Assembly: GCA_902592675.1 (NCBI GenBank)
Contig: CACJFJ010000003.1
Span: forward strand, 59,906 to 123,905
DNA from: an uncultured Pelagibacteraceae bacterium
GTDB taxonomy: Bacteria; Pseudomonadota; Alphaproteobacteria; Pelagibacterales; Pelagibacteraceae
Length of the DNA: 64,000 nucleotides
Direction: 5' to 3'
Shown piece by piece: positions 33,007 through 42,049 of the stretch. The notes under the pieces are model-generated. The model did no database searches, had not been told where the DNA came from, and saw only the letters and a program-made list of their open reading frames with translations. Position numbers and translations under genes: made by a program. Within the stretch, counting starts at the first letter, position 1. Each line of letters begins with the position of its first letter.

Positions 33007-35659
33007 ACTAATACTAAACTTTAAATCAAAGGACTCAAAAAAGATTAAAGAACCCCAAAATTTGTTGGGTGGCAAAGGAGCTAATTTATCTGAAATGGGC
33101 AGGATGGGTCTCCCTGTTCCTCCCGGATTTACAATATCTACTAAAGCCTGTGAAATATTTTATAAGGACAAAAAAAAACTTAATTCAAAAATTATCAGTG
33201 AAATTAAAAAAGAACTTAAAATAGTTGAGAAAGATGTATCTAAAAAATTTGGAGATCTAAAAAATCCTCTTTTACTTTCAGTCAGATCAGGAGCAAGAGT
33301 TTCAATGCCAGGTATGATGGATACAATTTTAAATCTTGGATTAAACGATAAAACCGTAAATGCTTTAGCAAATAAAACTTCAAATGGCAGGTTTGCTAAA
33401 GATAGCTATAGAAGATTTATTCAAATGTATAGCAGTGTTGTGCTTGGAATAGGAAGTTATCATTTTGAAGAATTAATTGAGAATTACAAATTAACAAAGG
33501 GTGTTCTACTAGATACAGATTTAGATGAGAGTGATTGGGATGGATTGATTAAAGATTTTAAGAATGTCGTAAAAGATAAAACAAAAAAAGATTTTCCTCA
33601 AAATGTCTACCAACAACTTTTTGGTGCAATTAGTGCTGTATTTTTATCATGGGAAAGTAACAGGGCAAAAGTTTATAGAAAGTTAAATCAAATACCATCA
33701 GATTGGGGTACAGCTGTAAATGTCCAATCAATGGTTTTTGGAAATATGGGAAACGATTGTGCTACGGGAGTTGTTTTTACTCGAAATCCTTCAGATGGAA
33801 CTAAAGATATATACGGTGAATACCTTATTAATGCACAAGGAGAAGATGTTGTAGCTGGAACAAGAACTCCTCAATATATAACTAAAAAAGCAAAAAACCA
33901 GGCTAAGGTAAAAGGTTTGTCTATGGAGGAGTCTATGCCAAAAGTTTATTCTGAATTATACAAAATTCTTCACAAATTAGAAAAGCATTATAAAGATATG
34001 CAAGATGTAGAATTTACAGTTGAAAAGAAAAAACTTTGGATATTGCAAACTCGATCTGGAAAAAGAACATCGAAATCAGCTGTAAAAATTGCAGTTGAAA
34101 TGGTTAAGGAAAAATTGATCACAAAAAAAGAAGCTGTATTGAGAATAAACCCTAATTCCTTGGACACTTTATTACATCCTACTTTGGATGAAAGAAGCCC
34201 TATAAAAACAATTGCTCATGGTTTACCAGCATCACCAGGGGCAGCAAGTGGAAAGGTTGTGTTTTCCTCAGAGGAAGCTGAGAGGCTAAATGATATGATG
34301 CAAGATACAATTTTAGTAAGGGTCGAAACATCTCCGGAGGATATTCAAGGAATGCATGCAGCAAAAGGAATTCTTACAGCAAGGGGAGGAATGACAAGCC
34401 ATGCTGCGGTAGTTGCTAGAGGAATGGGAAGACCTTGTGTTTCAGGGTCCAGTGAAATTGACATTATTTACGATCAAAAAATATTCAAAACATCCTCATG
34501 CGATATAAAGGAAGGAGATGTAATTACGATAGATGGTTCTACAGGAAGAATTATTCTAGGAAATGTGCCAACTGTGAAACCTGAAATTTCTGGCGATTTT
34601 TCAAAGCTTATGAGTTGGGCAGATGATATAAGAAAATTAAAAGTTAGAACAAATTCTGAAACGTCATTAGATACAAAAATTGCAAGAGATTTTGGAGCAG
34701 AGGGAATAGGGCTTTGTAGAACTGAGCATATGTTTTTTGATGAAGAAAGAATTTTATCAGTAAGAGAAATGATACTATCGAAAACTCAAAAAGACAGAGC
34801 CAAAGCTTTAGAAAAACTTTTGCCTCATCAAAAAAAAGACTTTGTTAAAATATTTCAGATAATGTCTGACCTTCCAGTGACTGTCAGATTGCTCGATCCT
34901 CCATTGCATGAATTCTTACCTCAATCTGAAAGAGAAATATCTGAGATAGCAAAAGTAGTGGGTACCGATATCAAAGAGGTTAAGTCAAGAATCGATGAAC
35001 TTCATGAACAAAATCCAATGCTTGGTCATAGAGGCTGTAGGTTGGGAATATCTTTTCCAGAAATTTATGAGATGCAATGCCGTGCAATCTTTGAGGCATT
35101 ATCTGACCTTAAAAAAAGAAAACAAAAATTTGCTTTCCCAGAAATAATGATACCACTTGTTTCAACAGAGACGGAGATAAAAATAATGAAGGAACTAGTA
35201 ATTAGGGTTGCTAGACAAGTAGAAAAAGAAAACAAAATTAAAGTTGAATATTTGGTTGGAACTATGATTGAACTTCCAAGAGCTGCAATTAAAGCAAAAG
35301 ATATTGCAAAACATGCAGAATTTTTTAGTTTTGGAACAAACGACCTAACTCAAACAACTTTTGGAATAAGTCGTGATGATAGTGGGAAATTTTTAAATGA
35401 TTACATTGAAAATAAGATATTTTCTATAGATCCATTTATATCTATTGATGAAGGAGTTGAAGATTTAGTAAAGATAGCTGTGACAGAGGGAAAAAAACAA
35501 AACAAAAAAATTAAATTAGGGATTTGTGGAGAACATGGTGGAGATCCAAAAAGTATACATTTTTGCTCAAATATTGGTTTAGATTATGTTTCTTGTTCAC
35601 CATATAGAGTTCCAATTGCTCGATTAGCTGCAGCCCAAGCTGAACTTAAAAAAAGATAA
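32999..35659 (+). CDS. ppdK: Pyruvate, phosphate dikinase
   Basis: GGKGANLSEMGRMGLPVPPGFTIST, GGMTSHAAVVARGMGRPCVSG phosphohistidine site. Confidence 0.97.
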   Translation: MSKLILNFKSKDSKKIKEPQNLLGGKGANLSEMGRMGLPVPPGFTISTKACEIFYKDKKKLNSKIISEIKKELKIVEKDVSKKFGDLKNPLLLSVRSGARVSMPGMMDTILNLGLNDKTVNALANKTSNGRFAKDSYRRFIQMYSSVVLGIGSYHFEELIENYKLTKGVLLDTDLDESDWDGLIKDFKNVVKDKTKKDFPQNVYQQLFGAISAVFLSWESNRAKVYRKLNQIPSDWGTAVNVQSMVFGNMGNDCATGVVFTRNPSDGTKDIYGEYLINAQGEDVVAGTRTPQYITKKAKNQAKVKGLSMEESMPKVYSELYKILHKLEKHYKDMQDVEFTVEKKKLWILQTRSGKRTSKSAVKIAVEMVKEKLITKKEAVLRINPNSLDTLLHPTLDERSPIKTIAHGLPASPGAASGKVVFSSEEAERLNDMMQDTILVRVETSPEDIQGMHAAKGILTARGGMTSHAAVVARGMGRPCVSGSSEIDIIYDQKIFKTSSCDIKEGDVITIDGSTGRIILGNVPTVKPEISGDFSKLMSWADDIRKLKVRTNSETSLDTKIARDFGAEGIGLCRTEHMFFDEERILSVREMILSKTQKDRAKALEKLLPHQKKDFVKIFQIMSDLPVTVRLLDPPLHEFLPQSEREISEIAKVVGTDIKEVKSRIDELHEQNPMLGHRGCRLGISFPEIYEMQCRAIFEALSDLKKRKQKFAFPEIMIPLVSTETEIKIMKELVIRVARQVEKENKIKVEYLVGTMIELPRAAIKAKDIAKHAEFFSFGTNDLTQTTFGISRDDSGKFLNDYIENKIFSIDPFISIDEGVEDLVKIAVTEGKKQNKKIKLGICGEHGGDPKSIHFCSNIGLDYVSCSPYRVPIARLAAAQAELKKR

Positions 35660-35684
35660 TAATATATTATAAAATAGATTCATG

Positions 35685-35947
35685 AGAAGGGGCGTTCTGT
35701 TGCCAGGTGCCCCAAACCCCGTTTACCTAATTAACATAGTTAATTAAGCAGCAAGTGCGTAACTTTCGTTAGCAATTATAAATTAGCCCTTTACGGAGGA
35801 ACAATTCCGAACGAAAGAATAGCCTTTAGTCACCCGTCGAATCTAGTTCACCCCCATAAGTTGTAAATGGTGGAGGTGGTGGGTACTGCCCCCACGTCCG
35901 CAATGGTTATTTCGAAATTCCTTTATCGTCATAGTTGGAAAACCAAC
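35685..35947 (-). ncRNA. ssrA: Permuted two-piece tmRNA: acceptor piece (ends 35868), 12-nt intervening segment, coding piece (from 35855); outer ends approximate
   Basis: Minus strand: ...GCGGACGTGGGGGCAGTACCCACCACCTCCACCA-tttacaacttat-GGGGGTGAACTAGATTCGACGGG...; GGGGGTG pairs with CACCTCC; tag ORF 35773-35744 GCTAACGAAAGTTACGCACTTGCTGCTTAA = ANESYALAA*. Confidence 0.92.
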
Positions 35948-35953
35948 TTTATT

Positions 35954-35981
35954 AATATAAAAGGAATTACTAGAGATTCAA
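35954..35981 (-). promoter_or_regulatory. Putative sigma-70-type promoter for the tmRNA
   Basis: Minus strand TTGAAT (35981-35976), 16-nt spacer, TATATT (35959-35954). Confidence 0.55.
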
Positions 35982-35989
35982 TAACAATC

Positions 35990-36937
35990 ATGAAATTAAC
36001 TAAAGAACATCAAGAAGAGATAGAAAATCAACAATCTCAGAACAATAATACTAAAAGAGTTATCTCACCTGAATTAGAAAAAATTTTATTTGAGGCAATT
36101 CCAGCTTTAGATCATGGATTTGTAAGAGTAATCGATTATATGGGAGATGATACTTCAATAGTACAAGCAGCTAGAGTTTCATATGGTAAAGGAACCAAAC
36201 AAGTTTCTACTGATTCTGGATTAATTAAATATTTGATGCGTCATTGGCATAGTACACCCTTCGAGATGTGTGAGATTAAGTATCACATTAAGTTACCGAT
36301 TTTTATTGCACGTCAATGGATTAGACATAGGACAGCTAATGTAAATGAATATTCAGCAAGATACTCAATTTTAGATAAAGAATTTTATCTTCCTACTTCT
36401 GAAAATTTAGCTACACAATCAACGAGTAATAGACAAGGTAGAGGAAGTGTTTTAGAGGGCAAACAAGCAGAGGATGTACTAAAACTTTTAAAAAATGATG
36501 CAGAAAGAACTTATGCAAATTATGAAACAATGCTTAATGAAAGATATGATGGTTCAATCATCGATGAAAACAAAAAAGGATTAGCAAGAGAACTTGCAAG
36601 AATGAATCTAACTTTAAATACTTATACCCAATGGTATTGGAAAACAGATCTTTTAAATTTAATGAATTTTTTAAGACTGAGAGCAGATCATCATGCTCAA
36701 TACGAAATAAGAGTTTATGCAGATATAATGTTAGATACATTAAAAAAATGGGTGCCAATTACTTTTGATGCTTTTATGGATTATAGAGTTGGAGGCACTG
36801 AAATTTCATCTAAAGGAAAGCTAATTCTTCAAAAATTAATTAAAGGAGAAGCTATATCCATTGAAAAATCTGGTTTATCAAAAAGAGAATGGAATGAACT
36901 AATGGAAGCTTTTGAACTTAAAGATAAAATAGTTTAA
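35990..36937 (+). CDS. thyX: Flavin-dependent thymidylate synthase ThyX (start moved from 35867)
   Basis: [15 protein letters not shown] ThyX signature; ATG 35990 ([10 protein letters not shown]); longer ORF would be antisense to the tmRNA. Confidence 0.95.
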   Translation: MKLTKEHQEEIENQQSQNNNTKRVISPELEKILFEAIPALDHGFVRVIDYMGDDTSIVQAARVSYGKGTKQVSTDSGLIKYLMRHWHSTPFEMCEIKYHIKLPIFIARQWIRHRTANVNEYSARYSILDKEFYLPTSENLATQSTSNRQGRGSVLEGKQAEDVLKLLKNDAERTYANYETMLNERYDGSIIDENKKGLARELARMNLTLNTYTQWYWKTDLLNLMNFLRLRADHHAQYEIRVYADIMLDTLKKWVPITFDAFMDYRVGGTEISSKGKLILQKLIKGEAISIEKSGLSKREWNELMEAFELKDKIV

Positions 36938-36964
36938 TTTTTTGAACCCCTGATATATTAATAG

Positions 36965-38242
36965 ATGTTTTTAGATTTTATAAATAGTAGAAAAAAAGAA
37001 ATATTTTTTTTTACAATCTTAATAATTTTTTTTTATAGAAGTCCTTTTATATTTCTTAACGGAAGATTTATGGCAGAAGAAGGCTCATTATATTTTGCAA
37101 ATGCCTACAGGTTTGATTTTATTTATTCACTTTTTTTCGTAGACTTTAGATCTGGTTATATGAATTTATGGGCAAATATTTCAGGAATTATTTCTAATCT
37201 TTTTAGTTTGAGAATTGCGCCATTAATAAGCAATTACCTGTCTTTAGTTCCAAAAGTTTTGATAATTTATTTTATTCTTTATGGTAAATCTTTACTTTTT
37301 CAAAATTTAAATTACAGAATTTTATTCTGTTGTTTGATATTTCTAACACCATTTAATGTCCCAGAAATTTGGATGAATTCGATTAATTCACAAATTTTTT
37401 TTTGTATTCTCTCATTGCAATTGGTTTTTTTAGAATATGATAAGAAAAAAATAGATTATTTTAATTTATCAATAGTTTTAATATCTGGATTAAGTGGAAT
37501 TTATTCTTGTATACTTACGCCTGTTTTTTTCTTTAAATATTTAATATTTAAATCTTTTCAGGATAAGTTTAATTTAATTATTATAACCATAAGTTCAATT
37601 ATTCAGTTTTCATTAATTTTATATTCAAAATTAAACAATTTAGTGCATTCAACTAAAATACATTCTATTGATTTAGAGCTTATATATAATTTTACTTATA
37701 ACGTTTTAATAAAATCATTCTTAGGAATAAATTTAACAAAATACATTTTTTATAAATTAGAAATAGAATTATATTATTTAGTGATACTAATTTTTATAAT
37801 CTTAATAACTTTGTTTTTTCTTATAAAGAAAATACTTAAAGATAAACAAATTAATAACGTAGATAATTTTATAATCAAATCTTTTATCTTTATTTTTGTT
37901 ATGACGTCACTAACTGTGATGGTTGGAGCTACAGAAAAATATGTTGGCGGAAGATATGCGGCACTACCAAGCTTTTATTTGTTAGCATTTATTTTATTTT
38001 TGATAAGGTTAATTAATAAAAACAAAATGATATATGTCTTAATGCCCTTAATCGTAATATCCATATTTACAGGAATTTATGAATTTAGACCTAAAATAAA
38101 AGTTGGTGAAAGAAATTATCTTAAGTTACTAGATTGTATTAATTGTCCAGATTGGAAACAAGAGGTTGAGATTTTTAAAAATGATAATAATTATAATTTA
38201 AAAATTTGGCCTTATCCTAACAAAACAATGAAGCTTAATTAA
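36965..38242 (+). CDS. Polytopic membrane protein, possibly GT-C-type glycosyltransferase
   Basis: Roughly ten or more hydrophobic helices; FMAEEGSLYF early loop; next to a GT2 gene. Confidence 0.6.
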   Translation: MFLDFINSRKKEIFFFTILIIFFYRSPFIFLNGRFMAEEGSLYFANAYRFDFIYSLFFVDFRSGYMNLWANISGIISNLFSLRIAPLISNYLSLVPKVLIIYFILYGKSLLFQNLNYRILFCCLIFLTPFNVPEIWMNSINSQIFFCILSLQLVFLEYDKKKIDYFNLSIVLISGLSGIYSCILTPVFFFKYLIFKSFQDKFNLIIITISSIIQFSLILYSKLNNLVHSTKIHSIDLELIYNFTYNVLIKSFLGINLTKYIFYKLEIELYYLVILIFIILITLFFLIKKILKDKQINNVDNFIIKSFIFIFVMTSLTVMVGATEKYVGGRYAALPSFYLLAFILFLIRLINKNKMIYVLMPLIVISIFTGIYEFRPKIKVGERNYLKLLDCINCPDWKQEVEIFKNDNNYNLKIWPYPNKTMKLN

Positions 38243-38949
38243 TTTTTTGATGAAAATAAGATTCTATAAAATTCTGTTACGATTTTAAAATTTTTGATTG
38301 AAAAAAACTTAATACTAGATTTATTAGATATACTATATTCTACAGGAATTAGTTTAATTTTCTTTTTCTTTTTTTTAAAAAAACTAATTAATTCAATATC
38401 AAAAAAATAATACTTAGAAAAAAATTTTTTTCTTTTTAATTCTTTAATATATTTGAAACCTTTTAGACCTGCTTGCGTATCTCCGTAAACATTTAAGTTT
38501 AAAAAAATTTCTACTAAAAAACCTAAAAAATTACTAATATAATGTCTAGAAATTTGATAAAAATTTTTTTTTTTATCAATATTTTTACTTCCGGGTATTT
38601 TTCTGTTCACTATCACTAAATCATAAAAATTTAAGTTATTGATAACTTTTTTTAAAGAGGAAAAATATGGAAGATCGCAATCTATTAAAATTACGTTTTT
38701 TGTTTCTATTTTCTCTAACGCTTTAATTATTGAATAAGATTTACCAAGATTCTTTTTATTATTTATAATTTTAATTTTTTTATTTTTTATTTTTTGAAGC
38801 TCATTAATTGTAGTATCACCACTACCATCATTAATATAAATAATTTTACTATCTATTTTATTTTCTTTAACAAAGTTACACAATTTTAGAAAATTTTTTA
38901 ATATTATGTTTTTAGAGTTAAAACAGGGAATAATAAAAGTTACAGACAT
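38239..38949 (-). CDS. Family 2 glycosyltransferase (polyprenyl-phosphate sugar synthase-like)
   Basis: VTFIIPCFNSKNIILKNF, YINDGSGDTTINEL, LIDCDLPYF, YGDTQAGLKGF. Confidence 0.88.
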   Translation of the reverse strand: MSVTFIIPCFNSKNIILKNFLKLCNFVKENKIDSKIIYINDGSGDTTINELQKIKNKKIKIINNKKNLGKSYSIIKALEKIETKNVILIDCDLPYFSSLKKVINNLNFYDLVIVNRKIPGSKNIDKKKNFYQISRHYISNFLGFLVEIFLNLNVYGDTQAGLKGFKYIKELKRKKFFSKYYFFDIELISFFKKKKKKIKLIPVEYSISNKSSIKFFSIKNFKIVTEFYRILFSSKN

Positions 38950-38993
38950 TTTCTATTTTAATTGATTGATGATAAATTTATGGAGATACAATT

Positions 38994-39824
38994 TTAATTA
39001 TCCAAATATTGAGTTTTAATTTTTTTTGCCAAATCGAAATAAATTTTTGAAATCAAGTGATTTTGATTACTTTCTACAATTGGTTTTCCAATATCGCTAC
39101 ATCTTCCAATTTCTGAATCAATTGGAATTTCTCCTAAAAAATTTGTATTAAATTTTTCGGCAGTTTTTTTAACACCACCCTCACCAAAAATCGTATATTT
39201 TTTTTTATCCTCACCAATCAAATAACTCATATTATCTACTAGACCAATAATATTAACTTTTAATTTTTCAAACATTTTTATACCCCTCACAACATCCATT
39301 AAAGCAATTTCTTGAGGTGTAGAAACTATAATTGCTCCATCTAATTTAATATCTTGAGAAAAAGTTAACTGTGTATCTCCTGTCCCTGGAGGCATATCAA
39401 TAATTATAAAATCTAAATTTTTCCAATTAACTTTTTGAGTAAATGTTTTAATTGCACTTGTAACCATTGGTCCCCTCCAAATCATTGGAGTTTCCTGATC
39501 AGTAAGAAATCCTATTGACATGCATTGGATATTATATTTTTTTATAGGTTCTAATTTTTGTCCATCACTTTTAGGTTTATCTTTGATACCAAACATTTTT
39601 GGTATAGAGGGACCATATATATCAGCATCAAGTAAGCCAACTTCACATCCTATTTTACTGAGTGCTAGAGCTAAATTTGTTGCAAAAGTGGATTTTCCAA
39701 CACCACCTTTGGCACTGGATATAGCCAAGGTAAATTTAGTTCCAAGTATTGGATTTTTTTTAAAAACCTTTGGTTCTAGCTTACTTTTCATTGCGGCACT
39801 TAGTTCTGGCTTTTTATCACTCAT
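38994..39824 (-). CDS. mrp: Mrp/NBP35-family iron-sulfur carrier P-loop ATPase
   Basis: ISSAKGGVGKSTFATNLALAL, DADIYGPSIPKMFG, DMPPGTGDTQLT. Confidence 0.94.
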   Translation of the reverse strand: MSDKKPELSAAMKSKLEPKVFKKNPILGTKFTLAISSAKGGVGKSTFATNLALALSKIGCEVGLLDADIYGPSIPKMFGIKDKPKSDGQKLEPIKKYNIQCMSIGFLTDQETPMIWRGPMVTSAIKTFTQKVNWKNLDFIIIDMPPGTGDTQLTFSQDIKLDGAIIVSTPQEIALMDVVRGIKMFEKLKVNIIGLVDNMSYLIGEDKKKYTIFGEGGVKKTAEKFNTNFLGEIPIDSEIGRCSDIGKPIVESNQNHLISKIYFDLAKKIKTQYLDN

Positions 39825-39874
39825 AAACTGATCTTAACTTGTTTTTAGAGAATTAGACACTATATAGATAATGT

Positions 39875-40984
39875 ATGTCTGACGATTTTCAACAAAGAGG
39901 CGGAAGTCCCTGGGGAACACCACCAGGAGGTGGAGGTAGTGGAAATGGATCTGGTAGAGGTCCGACACCACCTGATATCGATAAAATTATAAAAGAATTT
40001 CAAGAAAAGATTAAAAGATTTTTACCTGGTGGAAGTTCATCAGGTGGTAAACAAGCGATTTTAGTGTTGATCATTTTAGGCTTTGTGTGGTTAGCAAGTG
40101 GTCTTTATAGAGTTTTACCAGATGAACAAGGTGTAGTATTGAGATTTGGAAAATTTGTTAAAACTACTCAACCAGGATTAAATTACCACATCCCATTTCC
40201 CGTTGAAAACGTGTTAACTCCAAAAGTAACCAAAGTAAACAGGATTGATATTGGTTTTAGATCAGAGAGAGATAGTGGTTTTTCATCTTCTGGCGGTGTG
40301 GCTGATGTTCCACAAGAAAGCTTAATGTTAACTGGAGATGAAAATATTGTAAATATAGATTTCTCAGTGTTCTGGGTAATTAAAGATGCTGGAAATTTTT
40401 TATTTAAAATTCAAGATCCAGAGGGAACTGTAAAAGCTGCAGCAGAAACCGCAATGAGGGAAGTGATAGCAAGATCAAATATTCAACCAATTTTGACTGA
40501 GGGTAGATCAGTAATAGAGACAGACACTCAGGAAATTATTCAAAAAATTTTAGATGAATACACTAGTGGTATACAGATTACACAAGTTCAAACACAAAAA
40601 GCTGACCCACCCGATCAAGTAATTGATGCATTTAGAGATGTCCAAGCAGCTAGGGCTGATATGGAAAGATCGAAAAACGAAGCTGAGGCTTATGCAAATG
40701 ATGTAATTCCCAGAGCAAGGGGTGAAGCTGCCAAAATTTTACAAGCAGCCGAAGCTTATAAAAAAGAAGTTGTTGCTAAAGCAGAGGGTGAAGCTAGTAG
40801 ATTTCTAGCAATATATAATGAATATAAAAATGCTAAATCAGTTACTCAAGAAAGAATGTACCTAGAAACAATGGAAAAAGTTTTAGCTGATATAGATAAA
40901 GTAATTATTGAAAAAAATGCTGGTTCAGGAGTAGTTCCATATTTACCTCTTCCTGAGTTACAAAAAAAGAAAGTGATAAATTAA
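39875..40984 (+). CDS. hflK: FtsH modulator HflK
   Basis: Gly-rich N-terminus, TM, SPFH domain VLPDEQGVVLRFGKFVKTTQPGLNYHIPFP. Confidence 0.95.
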   Translation: MSDDFQQRGGSPWGTPPGGGGSGNGSGRGPTPPDIDKIIKEFQEKIKRFLPGGSSSGGKQAILVLIILGFVWLASGLYRVLPDEQGVVLRFGKFVKTTQPGLNYHIPFPVENVLTPKVTKVNRIDIGFRSERDSGFSSSGGVADVPQESLMLTGDENIVNIDFSVFWVIKDAGNFLFKIQDPEGTVKAAAETAMREVIARSNIQPILTEGRSVIETDTQEIIQKILDEYTSGIQITQVQTQKADPPDQVIDAFRDVQAARADMERSKNEAEAYANDVIPRARGEAAKILQAAEAYKKEVVAKAEGEASRFLAIYNEYKNAKSVTQERMYLETMEKVLADIDKVIIEKNAGSGVVPYLPLPELQKKKVIN

Positions 40985-40985
40985 A

Positions 40986-41855
40986 ATGAAAGCCACAAAA
41001 ATTATAGCTGGTTTATTAGTTGCGATAGCTGCAACAGCTTTTTTCTCAATATTTATTGTTAAAGAAGTTAATCAAGCAATTGTGCTTCAATTTGGTGATC
41101 CAAAAAGAATAATTTTAAAACCTGGATTAAATTTTAAAATTCCTTTTATTCAAAACGTAGTATTTTTAGATAAAAGGATTTTAAATTTAGACACTCCACC
41201 AGAGGAGGTGATTGCTTCTGACCAAAAAAGATTAATTGTTGATGCTTTTGCACGATTTCAAATTATAGATCCACTTAAATTTTATATTTCTGTTGGAAAT
41301 GAGAGAGTAGCAAGATCTAGATTAGCAACAATTATTAATTCAAGAATTAGAAATGTTCTAGGACAACAAGAACTGCAAACATTACTCTCTGAGGATAGAA
41401 CTAAGCAGATGGCTTTAATTCAAGAGGGTGTAAATACCGAGGCTGAAAATTTTGGTATTAAGATTGTTGATGTAAGAATTAAAAGAGCTGATCTTCCACA
41501 AGCAAACAGTGATGCTATTTTTAGACGAATGCAGACAGAAAGAGAGAGAGAAGCAAAAGAATTTAGAGCAAGAGGTGCTGAGATGGCAGTTACAATAACT
41601 TCCACTGCAGATAAAGAAGTAACAGTGATACTTGCAGATGCTCAAAAAAAATCAGAGATTATGAAAGGTGAAGGTGACGGCCAGAGAAATAAAATTTTCG
41701 CAAATGCGTTTGGTCAAGATCCTGAATTTTTTGCCTTCTATAGAGCCATGCAGGCTTATGAGAAGGCTTTAATAGGTGGAGAAACATCTCTGATATTATC
41801 ACCAGATAGCGAATTTTTTAAATTTTTTGGAAATATAAAGCCTAAAACAGAATAA
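40986..41855 (+). CDS. hflC: FtsH modulator HflC
   Basis: SPFH domain; VKEVNQAIVLQFGDPKRIILKPGLNFKIPF. Confidence 0.95.
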   Translation: MKATKIIAGLLVAIAATAFFSIFIVKEVNQAIVLQFGDPKRIILKPGLNFKIPFIQNVVFLDKRILNLDTPPEEVIASDQKRLIVDAFARFQIIDPLKFYISVGNERVARSRLATIINSRIRNVLGQQELQTLLSEDRTKQMALIQEGVNTEAENFGIKIVDVRIKRADLPQANSDAIFRRMQTEREREAKEFRARGAEMAVTITSTADKEVTVILADAQKKSEIMKGEGDGQRNKIFANAFGQDPEFFAFYRAMQAYEKALIGGETSLILSPDSEFFKFFGNIKPKTE

Positions 41856-41862
41856 CATTCAA

Positions 41863-42048
41863 ATGAAAGAATTGATCGTTGCCTTTGGTCTATTCTTATT
41901 TATTGAGGGTATTCTATATGCCTTATTTCCATCAAAAATGAGAAATATGCTTAAAAAGCTTGAGCTGGTTAAAGAAAGTCAATTAAGAATTGGAGGTTTA
42001 ATTTTTGTTATAATTGGTTTTATAATTATTTATTACGCAAAAATTTGA
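41863..42048 (+). CDS. DUF2065 family small membrane protein
   Basis: 61 aa, two TM; LFLFIEGILYALFPSKMRNML; between hflC and degP. Confidence 0.82.
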   Translation: MKELIVAFGLFLFIEGILYALFPSKMRNMLKKLELVKESQLRIGGLIFVIIGFIIIYYAKI

Positions 42049-42049
42049 A

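Noticed and set aside
35867-35989. N-terminal extension of thyX ([16 protein letters not shown]...)
   Set aside because: Antisense to the tmRNA acceptor piece; ThyX homology begins after the ATG at 35990
38200-38960. Long poly-A/T tracts suggesting frameshifts or pseudogenes
   Set aside because: Frames stay open across the tracts and motifs are intact; homopolymers are typical of this low-GC genome
41415-41645. Two overlapping minus-strand ORFs in hflC
   Set aside because: Shadow ORFs antisense to the HflC coiled region; no start context or homology recognised
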